A stretch of DNA of 32,835 nucleotides, taken from positions 1-32,835 of the forward strand of contig JANSXG010000018.1 of assembly GCA_024743075.1 (NCBI GenBank), given 5' to 3'. This stretch comes from a bacterium (GTDB lineage Bacteria; Planctomycetota; Phycisphaerae; Phycisphaerales; UBA1924). Each line of letters begins with the position of its first letter. Within the stretch, counting starts at the first letter, position 1. Positions 22,665-30,304 of the stretch are shown here, one piece after another. The translations under genes and the position numbers were made by a program. A model generated the notes under the pieces. It had not been told where the DNA came from, made no database searches, and saw nothing but the letters and a program-made list of their open reading frames with translations.

Positions 22665-24002
22665 ATGTCTAAGGCAACGATCCGCTCACCCCGCAGAGAC
22701 CTGATGGGAAGCCCGGTTTTCGACGAACTGGGCATGGAGCGCGACCCCGACAACCTGTACCTGCAGACCGTCGATTCGATGCTCCACGCCGCGGAGATCC
22801 TCGAGTTGCCGCACCGCGTGCAGATCATCCTCGCACAGCCCAAGAACGAGGTCATGGTCCACTTCCCCGTGAAGATGGACAACGGGCATCACGCCCTGTT
22901 CAAGGGCTACCGCGTGCAGCACAACAACGCGCTCGGGCCGTACAAGGGCGGTATCCGCTACCACCACCACGTTGGTCTCGACGACGTCAAGACGCTCTCG
23001 TGCCTGATGACCATGAAGTGCTCGCTCGTCCGCATCCCGTTCGGTGGCGGCAAGGGCGGCATCAAGTGCAACCCGCGCGAGCTCTCCGAAGGCGAACTGA
23101 TGCGAGTGACGCGCCGATTCGTCTCGGCGATCGCCGACATCATCGGCCCCGACACGGATATCCCCGCCCCCGACGTCGGCACCAACGCCCAGGTCATGGC
23201 GTGGTTCGCCGACACCTACATGGAGATCTCAGACAAGCCCAACGCCAACGCGGTCGTCACCGGCAAGCCGATCGAGTTCGGCGGCTCGCTGGGTCGCGAG
23301 AAGGCAACCGGTCAGGGCGTCATCGACGTCCTCGCTGAACTGCTGCCGGAGATCGGGCTTGAGATTAAGGGCGCGACCTGCTCGCTCATCGGCTACGGCA
23401 ACGTGGGCTCATGGGCCGGCAAGCTCTGGGCCGAGCGCGGCGGCAAGGTCAAGGCCGTCATGGACCACACCGGCGCGATCTACAACGAGGACGGCCTCGA
23501 CGCGATCGCCCTCGACGAACACGTGCGGAACCACGGCGGCGTTGCTGGCTTCGAAAAGACCAAGCACGGCGCAGACGCGATCTCTGAGGAGGACTTCTAC
23601 TCCACTCAGGTGGATGTGTTCATCCCGGCCGCCCTCGAGCAGATGATCACCGAGGACAAAGCCAAGTTGATGAACTGCAAACTGGTCGCCGAGGCCGCCA
23701 ACGCCCCAACGACGCCCGCCGGCGAACGCGTTCTGCAGGACAAGGGCGTTGAAGTGCTCCCCGCCATCCTGTGCTCAGCCGGCGGTGTGACCGTTTCCTA
23801 CTTCGAATGGGTCCAGAACCGCTCGAACCAGTACTGGGATCTGGAGCGCGTCGACGAAGAACTCAACCGGCACATGGTGCTGGCCGCCCGGCGAGTCCAA
23901 CTCGCCCGCCACCGGTTTGACGTGGACATGCGCACCGCGGCGTACATCGCGGCGCTTGAGCAGATCGGCAATGTCTACAAGCTCCGGGGCATCTTCCCAT
24001 AA
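22665..24002 (+). CDS. gdhA: Glutamate dehydrogenase (Glu/Leu/Phe/Val dehydrogenase family)
   Basis: This 445-residue enzyme has the family's N-terminal catalytic domain with GPYKGGIRYHHHV (about residues 91-103), MTMKCSLVRIPFGGGKGGI (about 115-133, holding the substrate and catalytic Lys residues), and the catalytic Asp in IPAPDVGTNAQVM. A Rossmann domain follows, with LIGYGNVGSWAGKLW near 240, FIPAALEQMI, LVAEAANAPTTPAGERVL and SAGGVTVSYFEWVQN. It interconverts glutamate with 2-oxoglutarate and ammonia using NAD(P)+. The length suits the hexameric small type. A weak GAAGAG Shine-Dalgarno precedes the ATG. A strong intrinsic terminator follows the gene. Confidence 0.94.
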   Translation: MSKATIRSPRRDLMGSPVFDELGMERDPDNLYLQTVDSMLHAAEILELPHRVQIILAQPKNEVMVHFPVKMDNGHHALFKGYRVQHNNALGPYKGGIRYHHHVGLDDVKTLSCLMTMKCSLVRIPFGGGKGGIKCNPRELSEGELMRVTRRFVSAIADIIGPDTDIPAPDVGTNAQVMAWFADTYMEISDKPNANAVVTGKPIEFGGSLGREKATGQGVIDVLAELLPEIGLEIKGATCSLIGYGNVGSWAGKLWAERGGKVKAVMDHTGAIYNEDGLDAIALDEHVRNHGGVAGFEKTKHGADAISEEDFYSTQVDVFIPAALEQMITEDKAKLMNCKLVAEAANAPTTPAGERVLQDKGVEVLPAILCSAGGVTVSYFEWVQNRSNQYWDLERVDEELNRHMVLAARRVQLARHRFDVDMRTAAYIAALEQIGNVYKLRGIFP

Positions 24003-24044
24003 GTGAGCAATTTTTCATAAGCGCTCTGGCCCCAGTAGATATAT

Positions 24045-24067
24045 CTGTATACTCAGAGAGTATTCAG
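24045..24067. repeat. Inverted repeat between gdhA and its terminator
   Basis: CTG-t-ATACT and AGTAT-t-CAG flank a 5-bp centre, an 8-of-9 dyad in an unusually AT-rich patch. It could fold in the gdhA 3' UTR or be a protein site. It starts 43 bp after the gdhA stop and 15 bp before the terminator stem. Confidence 0.35.
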
Positions 24068-24081
24068 ATGCCCCCCCCCAA

Positions 24082-24120
24082 AGAGTCCGCAGCGGCCAAT
24101 GCCCTGCGGGCTCTTTTTTT
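24082..24120 (+). terminator. Intrinsic terminator of gdhA
   Basis: AGAGTCCGCAG (24082-24092) pairs with CTGCGGGCTCT (24104-24114), an 11-bp stem with one G-U pair, and runs into seven T residues (24114-24120). It isolates gdhA from dprA. Confidence 0.9.
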
Positions 24121-24236
24121 CGTGATTTGACGGGCATTTTCGGCGCTCGGCCCTCTGCTGCTTTTTGTTACCGCACGGTGACATGTTGCGAACGCGCGGA
24201 TCGTGCAAAGTCCCCCGCCGCCTCACAACTTTACGC

Positions 24237-24265
24237 TTGGCGCGCCCGTTTGCGTTCTGTACGGT
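24237..24265 (+). promoter_or_regulatory. Promoter of dprA
   Basis: TTGGCG (24237-24242) and TACGGT (24260-24265) are separated by exactly 17 bp. The -10 is followed by 6 nt (atgcgg) and GTG, so transcription should begin at or next to the GTG start. The same -35 hexamer and spacing occur upstream of lexA (25511-25539). Confidence 0.6.
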
Positions 24266-24271
24266 ATGCGG

Positions 24272-25480
24272 GTGATCGCCCCGCACTCCACCTTCGATCT
24301 GCTCCGACTGCGCGTCGCTTCGGGCGTCGGGCCGGTGATCGCCAGACGCCTACTCGAGCACTTTGGCTCGGTCTCGCGCGCGCTCGAGGCCTCAGTCCAT
24401 GAACTCCAGGCCCTCGAACGAGTCGGACCGGCGCTCGCCCGGAAGATCAAAGCCGGTCTTCAGCAATCGGCCGGAGAAGCAGAGAAGCAGATGCTCAGCG
24501 CCGAACGCCTCGGCCTGACGGTCATCGGCATCGGCGAGCCCGGTTACCCGCCCCTGCTGGGCGCTCTGCCCGATGCGCCGCTCGTGCTGGTCTGCGCGGG
24601 CCAACTTGAGCGTGCCGAACCGACTTGGAGAGTCGCGATCGTTGGCAGCCGCAAGTGCACGCCCTACGGCATCGAGCAGACCGAGCGATTCAGCGCGGCG
24701 CTGGCTTCCTCGGGCATGTGCATCGTCTCTGGCGGCGCGCGCGGGATCGACACTTCCGCGCACCGGGCGGCGATCCGCGTCGGCGGGCAGACGGTCGTGG
24801 TCATGGGGTGCGGGCACGAGCACACCTACCCACCGGAAAACGCAGACCTGTTCGCAAAGGCCGTCGATGCCGGCGGCGCGGTTGTTTCGGAGTTCACGCC
24901 GAACACGCCTCCCTCGCAGGAGAACTTTCCGGCCAGAAACCGCATCATCTCCGGGCTGAGTCTCGGGGTGCTCGTGGTCGAGGCCCCGCTCCGGAGCGGT
25001 GCGCTCATCACCGCCCGCGTGGCGGTCGAGGAGCATGCCCGCGAGGTCATGGCCCTGCCCGGACGCGTCGATTCTCCCGCTTCCGCCGGTTCGCTCGACC
25101 TCATCCGGAGCGGCGGAGCCGCGATGGTCACCGAGCCGAACCATGTCCTCGAAGCCCTTGAGACCGCTGCCCGCCTGCAGCACGCCGGCACCCACCCGAC
25201 ATTCTTCGACGCAACCGCTCAGTTTCCTGACGTTGCAGCACCTCGCCGTACGGACCCCACGAAGCCCCGATTCGACCCGACCACGCTCAATCCGGTCCAG
25301 CGCCAGATCGTCGACACCCTCACCGAGCCGGCCTCGGTCGAAGACATCGCCCGCACGACCGGGCTCGAGGCCCATCGCATCCGGGCCGAGGTCACCATGC
25401 TCGAGCTTCGGCGAATCGTCGAGCGCCGCGGCAATGTGCTGGCTCTGGTCGCCAAGGCTGGCGGCTCGGCCTCCCCCTGA
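24272..25480 (+). CDS. dprA: DNA-processing protein A
   Basis: This 402-residue protein starts with a helix-hairpin-helix-like segment (about 8-60: LLRLRVASGVGPVIARRLL, ALERVGPALARKI). The DprA Rossmann core follows: YPPLLGALPDAPLVL, VAIVGSRKCTPYG, IVSGGARGIDTSAHRAA, VVVMGCGHEHTYPPEN, SEFTPNTPPSQENFPARNRIISGLS and VVEAPLRSGALITARVAVE. It ends in a winged-helix domain (about 335-395). DprA loads RecA on incoming single-stranded DNA during natural transformation. The GTG at 24272 is preferred because TACGGT lies 6 nt upstream; the ATG at 24266 would overlap the predicted start site. No competence operon is nearby. Confidence 0.92.
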   Translation: MIAPHSTFDLLRLRVASGVGPVIARRLLEHFGSVSRALEASVHELQALERVGPALARKIKAGLQQSAGEAEKQMLSAERLGLTVIGIGEPGYPPLLGALPDAPLVLVCAGQLERAEPTWRVAIVGSRKCTPYGIEQTERFSAALASSGMCIVSGGARGIDTSAHRAAIRVGGQTVVVMGCGHEHTYPPENADLFAKAVDAGGAVVSEFTPNTPPSQENFPARNRIISGLSLGVLVVEAPLRSGALITARVAVEEHAREVMALPGRVDSPASAGSLDLIRSGGAAMVTEPNHVLEALETAARLQHAGTHPTFFDATAQFPDVAAPRRTDPTKPRFDPTTLNPVQRQIVDTLTEPASVEDIARTTGLEAHRIRAEVTMLELRRIVERRGNVLALVAKAGGSASP

Positions 25481-25510
25481 CAAAATCCTCTCAAATTTTC
25501 ACCCAGACCC

Positions 25511-25539
25511 TTGGCGTTTGCCCGATGATCGGGTATTGT
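25511..25539 (+). promoter_or_regulatory. Promoter upstream of the lexA-overlapping ORF and lexA
   Basis: TTGGCG (25511-25516), 17 bp, TATTGT (25534-25539). The predicted start is near 25546, about 163 nt before the first ORF and 566 nt before lexA. It matches the dprA promoter in its -35 hexamer and spacing. Confidence 0.55.
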
Positions 25540-25548
25540 TCGAAACAA
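25536..25548. promoter_or_regulatory. Inverted repeat across the -10/start region, candidate operator
   Basis: TTGTT-CGA-AACAA is a perfect dyad that overlaps the -10 box and the predicted start of transcription. A repressor bound here would block the promoter. LexA autoregulation is a natural idea, but the LexA site of this group is not known to me, so the binding protein is inference. Confidence 0.4.
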
Positions 25549-25708
25549 GCCCGGTTTGTTTGGGCCTCGTGCGGTAGAAACCGCCTTCCGGTTACCCGGT
25601 GCCGGCCACCCGGCAACCCCAGTCCCGATTCGCTGCGGAGCGGCGAGTGCAGATCCAAGGGTCGTTCCGAGCGAAGCCACGCGAGGGTCGACAGAAGGTC
25701 AACGCACC

Positions 25709-26335
25709 ATGACGCAATCTCCCCTGCTCGTTCTCGGCCCCGGCGGCAGCTTCAGCCGCGCGTACGCGCCGGCGTCACCGAGCCGTCGCGCCGCAGCCGG
25801 CGGCTCCAGCGAGCGTCACTCCGCGGATTCCCACGGCGGGGGTGCGCCAATGTGGCGCCGGATCCGGCGCGTCATCGGTCTGGAGCCGATCGAACAGCCC
25901 GAGCCGGGCCCAGTTGAAACCACCGATCGGGTCGACCTTTCGGTCCGCGCCCGCACCGAGGGCATGCTCTACAGCGCGGACCGCCAGCTCCGCCGCCAAC
26001 GCCTCGTTCTTCTCAGCACACGCGCCCTGTCGCAGGGCCTGACGCTTTCACTGACCACCCAGACGTCGATTTCCGACAACGCTTCACAACCCGCTCCGGA
26101 GACCTGTTCGTATGAATCTGACGCCCAAGCAACTGACCATTCTGCGTCTCATCCGCGACTCGCGGGTCCGCTCTGGCTATTCGCCGACGATGCAGGAGCT
26201 CGCCGACGAGCTCGGCGTCAGCAAGGTCACCGTGTTCGAACACGTCGAGGCCCTGATCAAGAAGGGCGCTCTTGCTCGCGAACCGAACAAGGCACGCTCT
26301 TTGTCGATCGCCAGCAACGTCGCGTTGCCGGATGA
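25709..26335 (+). CDS. Unknown ORF extending 224 nt into lexA
   Basis: The frame opens at ATG 25709 and continues for 208 codons to a TGA at 26335. Codons up to about 26100 show the G/C-rich third positions of the neighbouring genes and encode a basic, possibly helical protein (MWRRIRRVIGLEPIEQPEPG, then ARTEGMLYSADRQLRRQRLV). After 26112 the frame lies over lexA in another phase and looks non-coding. It may be a real gene with a long overlap, a gene whose end is shifted by a sequencing error or mutation, or a translated leader that controls lexA. No family is recognised. A perfect 16-bp palindrome (25855-25870) lies inside it. Confidence 0.45.
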   Translation: MTQSPLLVLGPGGSFSRAYAPASPSRRAAAGGSSERHSADSHGGGAPMWRRIRRVIGLEPIEQPEPGPVETTDRVDLSVRARTEGMLYSADRQLRRQRLVLLSTRALSQGLTLSLTTQTSISDNASQPAPETCSYESDAQATDHSASHPRLAGPLWLFADDAGARRRARRQQGHRVRTRRGPDQEGRSCSRTEQGTLFVDRQQRRVAG

Positions 26336-26726
26336 GGAGAAACCCGTCAGCTTCCCGCTGATCGGCAAGATCGCCGCGGGCTACCCGATCGAGAAGTTCG
26401 AGGACAACGACGAACTCAACCTCGCCGAACTGTTCGGCCCCAGCGTCGGACGGGTGAACGCCACTTACGCCCTGTGCGTGGATGGGGATTCGATGCGCGA
26501 TGAGGGCATCCTCGATGGCGACTATGTCATCGTCGAGCGCCGCGACACGGCCCGCAACGGCGATCGCGTTGTCGCCCTGCTCCCCAACGGCGAAACCACT
26601 CTGAAGACCTACTTCAAGGAAGCCGACCACATCCGCCTGCAGCCAGCCAACCCGGAGTTCGAGCCGATCCGCGTCAAGGAGTGCAAGATTCAGGGCATCG
26701 TGGTCGGCGTGATGCGTCGGTACTGA
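26112..26726 (+). CDS. lexA: LexA repressor
   Basis: This 204-residue protein starts with a winged helix-turn-helix (1-65): MNLTPKQLTILRLIRD, SPTMQELADELGVSKVTVFE and a GALAREPNKARSL wing. The C-terminal S24-type autoprotease has the cleavage site Ala89-Gly90 (IAAGYP), the catalytic Ser127 (DGDSMRDEGI) and the Lys165 (TTLKTY). LexA represses DNA-damage genes and cleaves itself when RecA filaments form. The wing and recognition helix (SKVTVFEHVEAL) are close to standard LexA, so its operator should be a dyad. A CGGAGAC Shine-Dalgarno precedes the ATG. The upstream ORF runs into it. Confidence 0.95.
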   Translation: MNLTPKQLTILRLIRDSRVRSGYSPTMQELADELGVSKVTVFEHVEALIKKGALAREPNKARSLSIASNVALPDEEKPVSFPLIGKIAAGYPIEKFEDNDELNLAELFGPSVGRVNATYALCVDGDSMRDEGILDGDYVIVERRDTARNGDRVVALLPNGETTLKTYFKEADHIRLQPANPEFEPIRVKECKIQGIVVGVMRRY

Positions 26727-26761
26727 CCCCGAGGCTCCGTTTGGCGACGCCGGTGGAGTCT

Positions 26762-26821
26762 GGTCGATATCCCTCGTGCGCACAGCCGTTTGCTGTCCGT
26801 GCGCATCGATAGGAATCGACC
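26762..26821 (+). promoter_or_regulatory. Hairpin enclosing the ribosome binding site of the next gene
   Basis: Read as RNA, GGTCGATATCC (26762-26772) pairs with GGAATCGACC (26812-26821): 10 bp with one bulged A. Inside, TGCGCA (26777-26782) pairs with TGCGCA (26800-26805), and CAGC (26783-26786) pairs with GCTG (26792-26795). The AGGAA ribosome binding site is in the outer stem and the stem ends right at the ATG (26822). This could hold translation low until melted or remodelled. Confidence 0.5.
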
Positions 26822-27547
26822 ATGCCTGCTCGCGAACCATCGCAATCGCTGCTCTCCAAACTGGGCCTGATCCGCCTGGTCGGGGTCGGCGCGCTGGTAA
26901 TCATCGCCGGGCTCGGCACCGCCACGGCCTACAGCGTCGCCCGCTCGCAACTCGCGGCGTCGGTCTATCTGGAGCGCCTCGAGGCCCTCGCTCGTGACTA
27001 CGAGAGCCTCCGCAGCGAATACAACACCGCCGTGCGCCGGACCGCCGTCACCGAGCTGCTCGTCTCGGGCGATCGCCTCAGCGTGCACCTTCGCACGGCC
27101 GACGGGCAGACCAAAACCATGGCAACTCCGTTCGATCCGCGCGGCGAGATCTACGTGGACTACGCCGTGGTGGACGGACGCCTCTGGCTTCGCCGGATCT
27201 TCGATGCAGACACGCCCCCCAGCGGAGCCATGGTCATCGACCCGGCCTTCGAGACCATCGACTGGTCACAGGTCTCGGCCAAGTACGGGAAGGCCATCTA
27301 CCGATCGCTCGACACCGGCCGCTGGGTCGTCTCGGTCACCGGCGACGGCTCGCTGGGGCTCGAGAAGATCAACCCTGAGGATGCCGACCGCCCGCTGGCG
27401 TTTGCCCCGCAGATCCGGGACTTCGAGACCATCGAGGAGCAAGTCCAGGACCGGATCGACCGGATCGGCTGGCGCGATGTGGTCCGGCGCTGGTTCAGCG
27501 CCCCGGGCTCCTCGGTCCGGGCCGGCGCCGAGCCAGAAATCGATTGA
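26822..27547 (+). CDS. Membrane-anchored protein of unknown function
   Basis: This 241-residue protein has one membrane helix near residues 18-40 (LVGVGALVIIAGLGTATAYSV). A coiled-coil-like stretch follows (about 45-72: LAASVYLERLEALARDYESL). A beta-rich soluble region (about 75-195) has VTELLVSGDRLSVHL, EIYVDYAVVDGRLWLRRIFD and IYRSLDTGRWVVSV. The C-terminus is an amphipathic helix region (ETIEEQVQDRIDRIGWRDV). The soluble part is probably periplasmic. Being 95 bp after lexA it may share its transcript, but the hairpin before its ATG suggests separate translational control. No family is recognised. Confidence 0.7.
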   Translation: MPAREPSQSLLSKLGLIRLVGVGALVIIAGLGTATAYSVARSQLAASVYLERLEALARDYESLRSEYNTAVRRTAVTELLVSGDRLSVHLRTADGQTKTMATPFDPRGEIYVDYAVVDGRLWLRRIFDADTPPSGAMVIDPAFETIDWSQVSAKYGKAIYRSLDTGRWVVSVTGDGSLGLEKINPEDADRPLAFAPQIRDFETIEEQVQDRIDRIGWRDVVRRWFSAPGSSVRAGAEPEID

Positions 27548-27588
27548 TCCCGGCTCCCCGCTCCGGACAGCCGACGCGGGCCCTGCGG

Positions 27589-27594
27589 TATCAT
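27589..27594 (+). promoter_or_regulatory. Candidate -10 box for glyS
   Basis: GCGGTATCAT contains TATCAT, 67 nt before the glyS ATG at 27662. A partial -35 (CGGACA at 27564) has a 19-bp spacer, which is longer than ideal. The gap is too wide for a leaderless start at 27662. Confidence 0.35.
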
Positions 27595-27661
27595 CGTCCC
27601 CCCTTTGAAGAACCCCGTTCGAACTCCCCGGCGCCCTGTGCCGACCAGCCGAGATTTCTCC

Positions 27662-29278
27662 ATGTCCGACGCGACGCCCCAGCCCAAGAGCATCGACAAC
27701 GCCGACAAGTCGATGGACGACATCATGTCGCTGTGCAAGCGACGCGGCTTCATCTACCAGGCGTCGGAGATCTACGGCGGCATCAACGGCTTCTGGGACT
27801 ACGGCCCGCTCGGCGCCCAACTCAAGAAGAACCTGCGCGACGCGTGGTGGGAAGACGTGATCATGATGGGCTGCTCGGGCGCCACCGGCCCCGACGGCGA
27901 ACCCGTCGAGATCGTGCCGCTGGACACCTGCATTATCCAGAACCCGAAGGTCTGGGAGGCGAGCGGTCACATCGGGGGCTTCAACGACCCGATGGTGGAC
28001 TGCCGCGAGACGAAGAGCCGCTACCGGGCGGACCACGTGCAGGTCATGAGCCAGGCTTCCGGTGAGGGGCAGATGTACGCGTTCATCGGAGGCGACGACG
28101 CTTCCGAAGCGGCAGCGCGCAAGAAGCTGGAGAAGTACGCCCGCACCGAACTGACCGACGACCAGATCGCCGTCACTCCGCTGGTCGAACTCGATCTCGA
28201 TGTGTACGGGCGCGTCGTTGGTCCCGATGCCAAGGAGGCCGGCACGCTGACCGCCCCGCGTGCGTTCAACCTCATGTTCCCTACGGTTGTCGGCGCGACG
28301 GGAGATGTTGAGGACGACAAGGCCTACCTCCGCCCCGAGACCGCGCAGGGGATCTTCATCCACTTCAAAAACGTCGTGGACACCACGCGCGTGAAGCTCC
28401 CGTTCGGCATCGCGAACGTCGGCAAGAGCTTCCGCAACGAGGTCACGCCGCGCAACTTCACGTTCCGCTCACGCGAGTTCGAGCAGATGGAATGCGAGTT
28501 CTTCTGCCACGCCGACGATGCGAAGGACTGGTACCAGTTCTGGCGCGACTCGCGCATGGCGTGGTGGGAGTCGATCGGTCTCGCCGGCGCGAACCTGCGC
28601 CTGCGCGAGCACGACACCGACGAGCTGGCTCACTACGCCAAGGACGGCGCCGGCACCGCCGATGTGGAATACAAGTACCCCTTCACCGCGCCCGACTACG
28701 GCGAACTCGAGGGCATCGCGCACCGCGCGGACTTCGACCTGAAGCAGCATCAGGAGCATTCGAAGGTCAAACTCGAGTACTTCGACACCACACGGGGCGA
28801 GCTTGCGCCCAACGGCCAACCCGAGGGCGAGCGGTACCTGCCCCACTGCATCGAGCCGGCGGCGGGCCTCGATCGCGGCGTGCTCGCGCTGATCTGCGAG
28901 GCCTACACGCCCGACCCCGATCGGCCCAGCAAGGTGTTCATGCGCTTCCACCCGCGGATCGCGCCGATCAAGGCGGCGGTGTTCCCGCTGGTCGCCAAGG
29001 GCGGCATGCCCGAAGTGGCCCTCGAACTGCATCGCGAACTGCGCCAGCGTTTCGGCAAGTACGGGCTGATCGAGTACGACGCGAAGCAATCCGTCGGCAA
29101 GCGCTACGCGCGGATGGACGAGGCGGGCTGCCCCTTCTGCTTCACCATAGATGGGGAGACGGTCGAAGACGGACCGAACAAGGACACCGTCACCGTCCGC
29201 GACCGCGACACCGCCGAGCAGACCCGCATGCCGATCAGCCAGGTCGCCGACTTCCTCTCTCAGAAGCTCGGTCTCTGA
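27662..29278 (+). CDS. glyS: Glycyl-tRNA synthetase, class II alpha2 type
   Basis: This 538-residue enzyme charges tRNA-Gly with glycine using ATP. Class II motifs are present: YGGINGFWDYGPLGAQLKKN near residue 37, LRPETAQGIFIHFKN (about 222), the motif 2 block IANVGKSFRNEVTPRNFTF with SREFEQMECEFFC, and motif 3 in CIEPAAGLDRGVLAL. An anticodon-binding domain follows (about 420-538: HPRIAPIKAAVFPLVAK, YARMDEAGCPFCFTIDGE). This is the homodimeric form of archaea, eukaryotes and some bacteria, not the alpha2-beta2 GlyQ/GlyS form. The ATG at 27662 fits family length; an upstream TTG frame exists but adds a Pro/Arg-rich tail. Its stop overlaps the next ATG (TGATG). Confidence 0.95.
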   Translation: MSDATPQPKSIDNADKSMDDIMSLCKRRGFIYQASEIYGGINGFWDYGPLGAQLKKNLRDAWWEDVIMMGCSGATGPDGEPVEIVPLDTCIIQNPKVWEASGHIGGFNDPMVDCRETKSRYRADHVQVMSQASGEGQMYAFIGGDDASEAAARKKLEKYARTELTDDQIAVTPLVELDLDVYGRVVGPDAKEAGTLTAPRAFNLMFPTVVGATGDVEDDKAYLRPETAQGIFIHFKNVVDTTRVKLPFGIANVGKSFRNEVTPRNFTFRSREFEQMECEFFCHADDAKDWYQFWRDSRMAWWESIGLAGANLRLREHDTDELAHYAKDGAGTADVEYKYPFTAPDYGELEGIAHRADFDLKQHQEHSKVKLEYFDTTRGELAPNGQPEGERYLPHCIEPAAGLDRGVLALICEAYTPDPDRPSKVFMRFHPRIAPIKAAVFPLVAKGGMPEVALELHRELRQRFGKYGLIEYDAKQSVGKRYARMDEAGCPFCFTIDGETVEDGPNKDTVTVRDRDTAEQTRMPISQVADFLSQKLGL

Positions 29279-30297
29279 TGGCACCCACAATCACCCGAGA
29301 TATCAAGGTCGCGGCCGAAACGCTGCGAGCCGGACGCCTCGTCGCCGTGCCGACGGAAACGGTTTACGGTCTCGCCGCGCCGATCGCGGATGCCGATGCG
29401 GTGCGCGCGGTGTTCGAGCTCAAGGAGCGTCCGCTCTTCGATCCGTTGATCGTGCATGTCGCCGGCGAAGACGACGCGCGCAACCTCGTGGCGACATGGC
29501 CGAAAGAAGCGCGGGTGCTCGCCGCGAGGTTCTGGCCCGGGCCGCTGTCGATCGTGCTTGAGAAGGCCGAGTCGGTCGACCCGCTGATCACCGCCGGGCT
29601 CGATACGATCGCGGTCCGCTGCCCCGACCACACGCTGGCACGCGACCTGATCTCGATCGTTGGTCCGCTTGCCGCCCCCAGCGCGAACCGATTCGGCCAG
29701 ACGAGCCCGACCAACCCGAAACATGTCTTGGACGAGTTCCCCGACGCCGACAGTCTGGTCATCCTCGACGGTGGCGAGTGCGAGGGCGGCATCGAGTCCA
29801 CGGTCGTGCGCATCGACCAATCGAACCGTTGCATCGAACTACTGCGACCGGGTCTGATCACGCCGGGGGAGATCGCCGAAGCGTTGCGCGAAGCGGGCAT
29901 CGAGCGCGATCTGTTCGATCTCAGCGGCGAGTTCTCCGGCGCGAGCAACAACTCGGAAGAGGACGCCATCCCCGCTCCGGGGATGCTGAGGCGCCACTAC
30001 CAGCCCAGGCGTCCGCTGGTGATCGTGCGTGCCGACGCCGGGGCCGAGGCAGCCCACCTCTCCCAACAGGCCGCGGCGATGATCGGAGCGGGCGACTCGT
30101 CGTTGATCGTGGAACTGGACCTGGACGGTTCTCCTCTGCTCGCGGCGCGCACGCTGTACGCTTCGATGCGCGAGGCCGCCGAGCGCGAGGGCGTCGAAGC
30201 GATGTTTGTGCGCCGAACGCCGGAGCGCTCAGGAGAAGCTTGGACCGCGATCTGGAATCGGTTGGAGCGGGCCGCCAGCGCGGTTGTGGGCAGTTAG
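29278..30297 (+). CDS. sua5: L-threonylcarbamoyladenylate synthase, Sua5 type
   Basis: This 339-residue protein has the YrdC core (about 10-200): VPTETVYGLAAPIAD, the KxR-like ELKERPLFDPLIVHV, FWPGPLSIVLEK, TIAVRCPDH and PLAAPSANRFGQTSPT, and then ILDGGECEGGIESTVV. The extra C-terminal Sua5 domain (about 235-339) begins after the linker APGMLRRHYQPRRPL. It makes threonylcarbamoyl-AMP from threonine, bicarbonate and ATP for the t6A37 modification of tRNAs that read ANN codons. The ATG shares its A with the glyS stop (TGATG), so the two genes are translated together. Confidence 0.92.
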   Translation: MAPTITRDIKVAAETLRAGRLVAVPTETVYGLAAPIADADAVRAVFELKERPLFDPLIVHVAGEDDARNLVATWPKEARVLAARFWPGPLSIVLEKAESVDPLITAGLDTIAVRCPDHTLARDLISIVGPLAAPSANRFGQTSPTNPKHVLDEFPDADSLVILDGGECEGGIESTVVRIDQSNRCIELLRPGLITPGEIAEALREAGIERDLFDLSGEFSGASNNSEEDAIPAPGMLRRHYQPRRPLVIVRADAGAEAAHLSQQAAAMIGAGDSSLIVELDLDGSPLLAARTLYASMREAAEREGVEAMFVRRTPERSGEAWTAIWNRLERAASAVVGS

Positions 30298-30304
30298 CGA
30301 ACGG

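Noticed and set aside
24045-24067. A proteobacterial-type LexA box (CTG-N10-CAG-like)
   Set aside because: The spacing is longer than that box, it lies after gdhA before a terminator rather than in a promoter, and LexA sites in this phylum differ.
25546-25708. A SAM-type riboswitch in the lexA leader, because of CCCGGCAACC-like sequence
   Set aside because: Only this short stretch resembles the SAM-I core; the other conserved segments and the closing stem were not found, and the genes downstream are not sulfur metabolism.
28492-29277. An upstream extension of the sua5 frame into glyS
   Set aside because: The YrdC fold begins at the ATG at 29278, which overlaps the glyS stop; upstream codons are Arg-rich shadow sequence.
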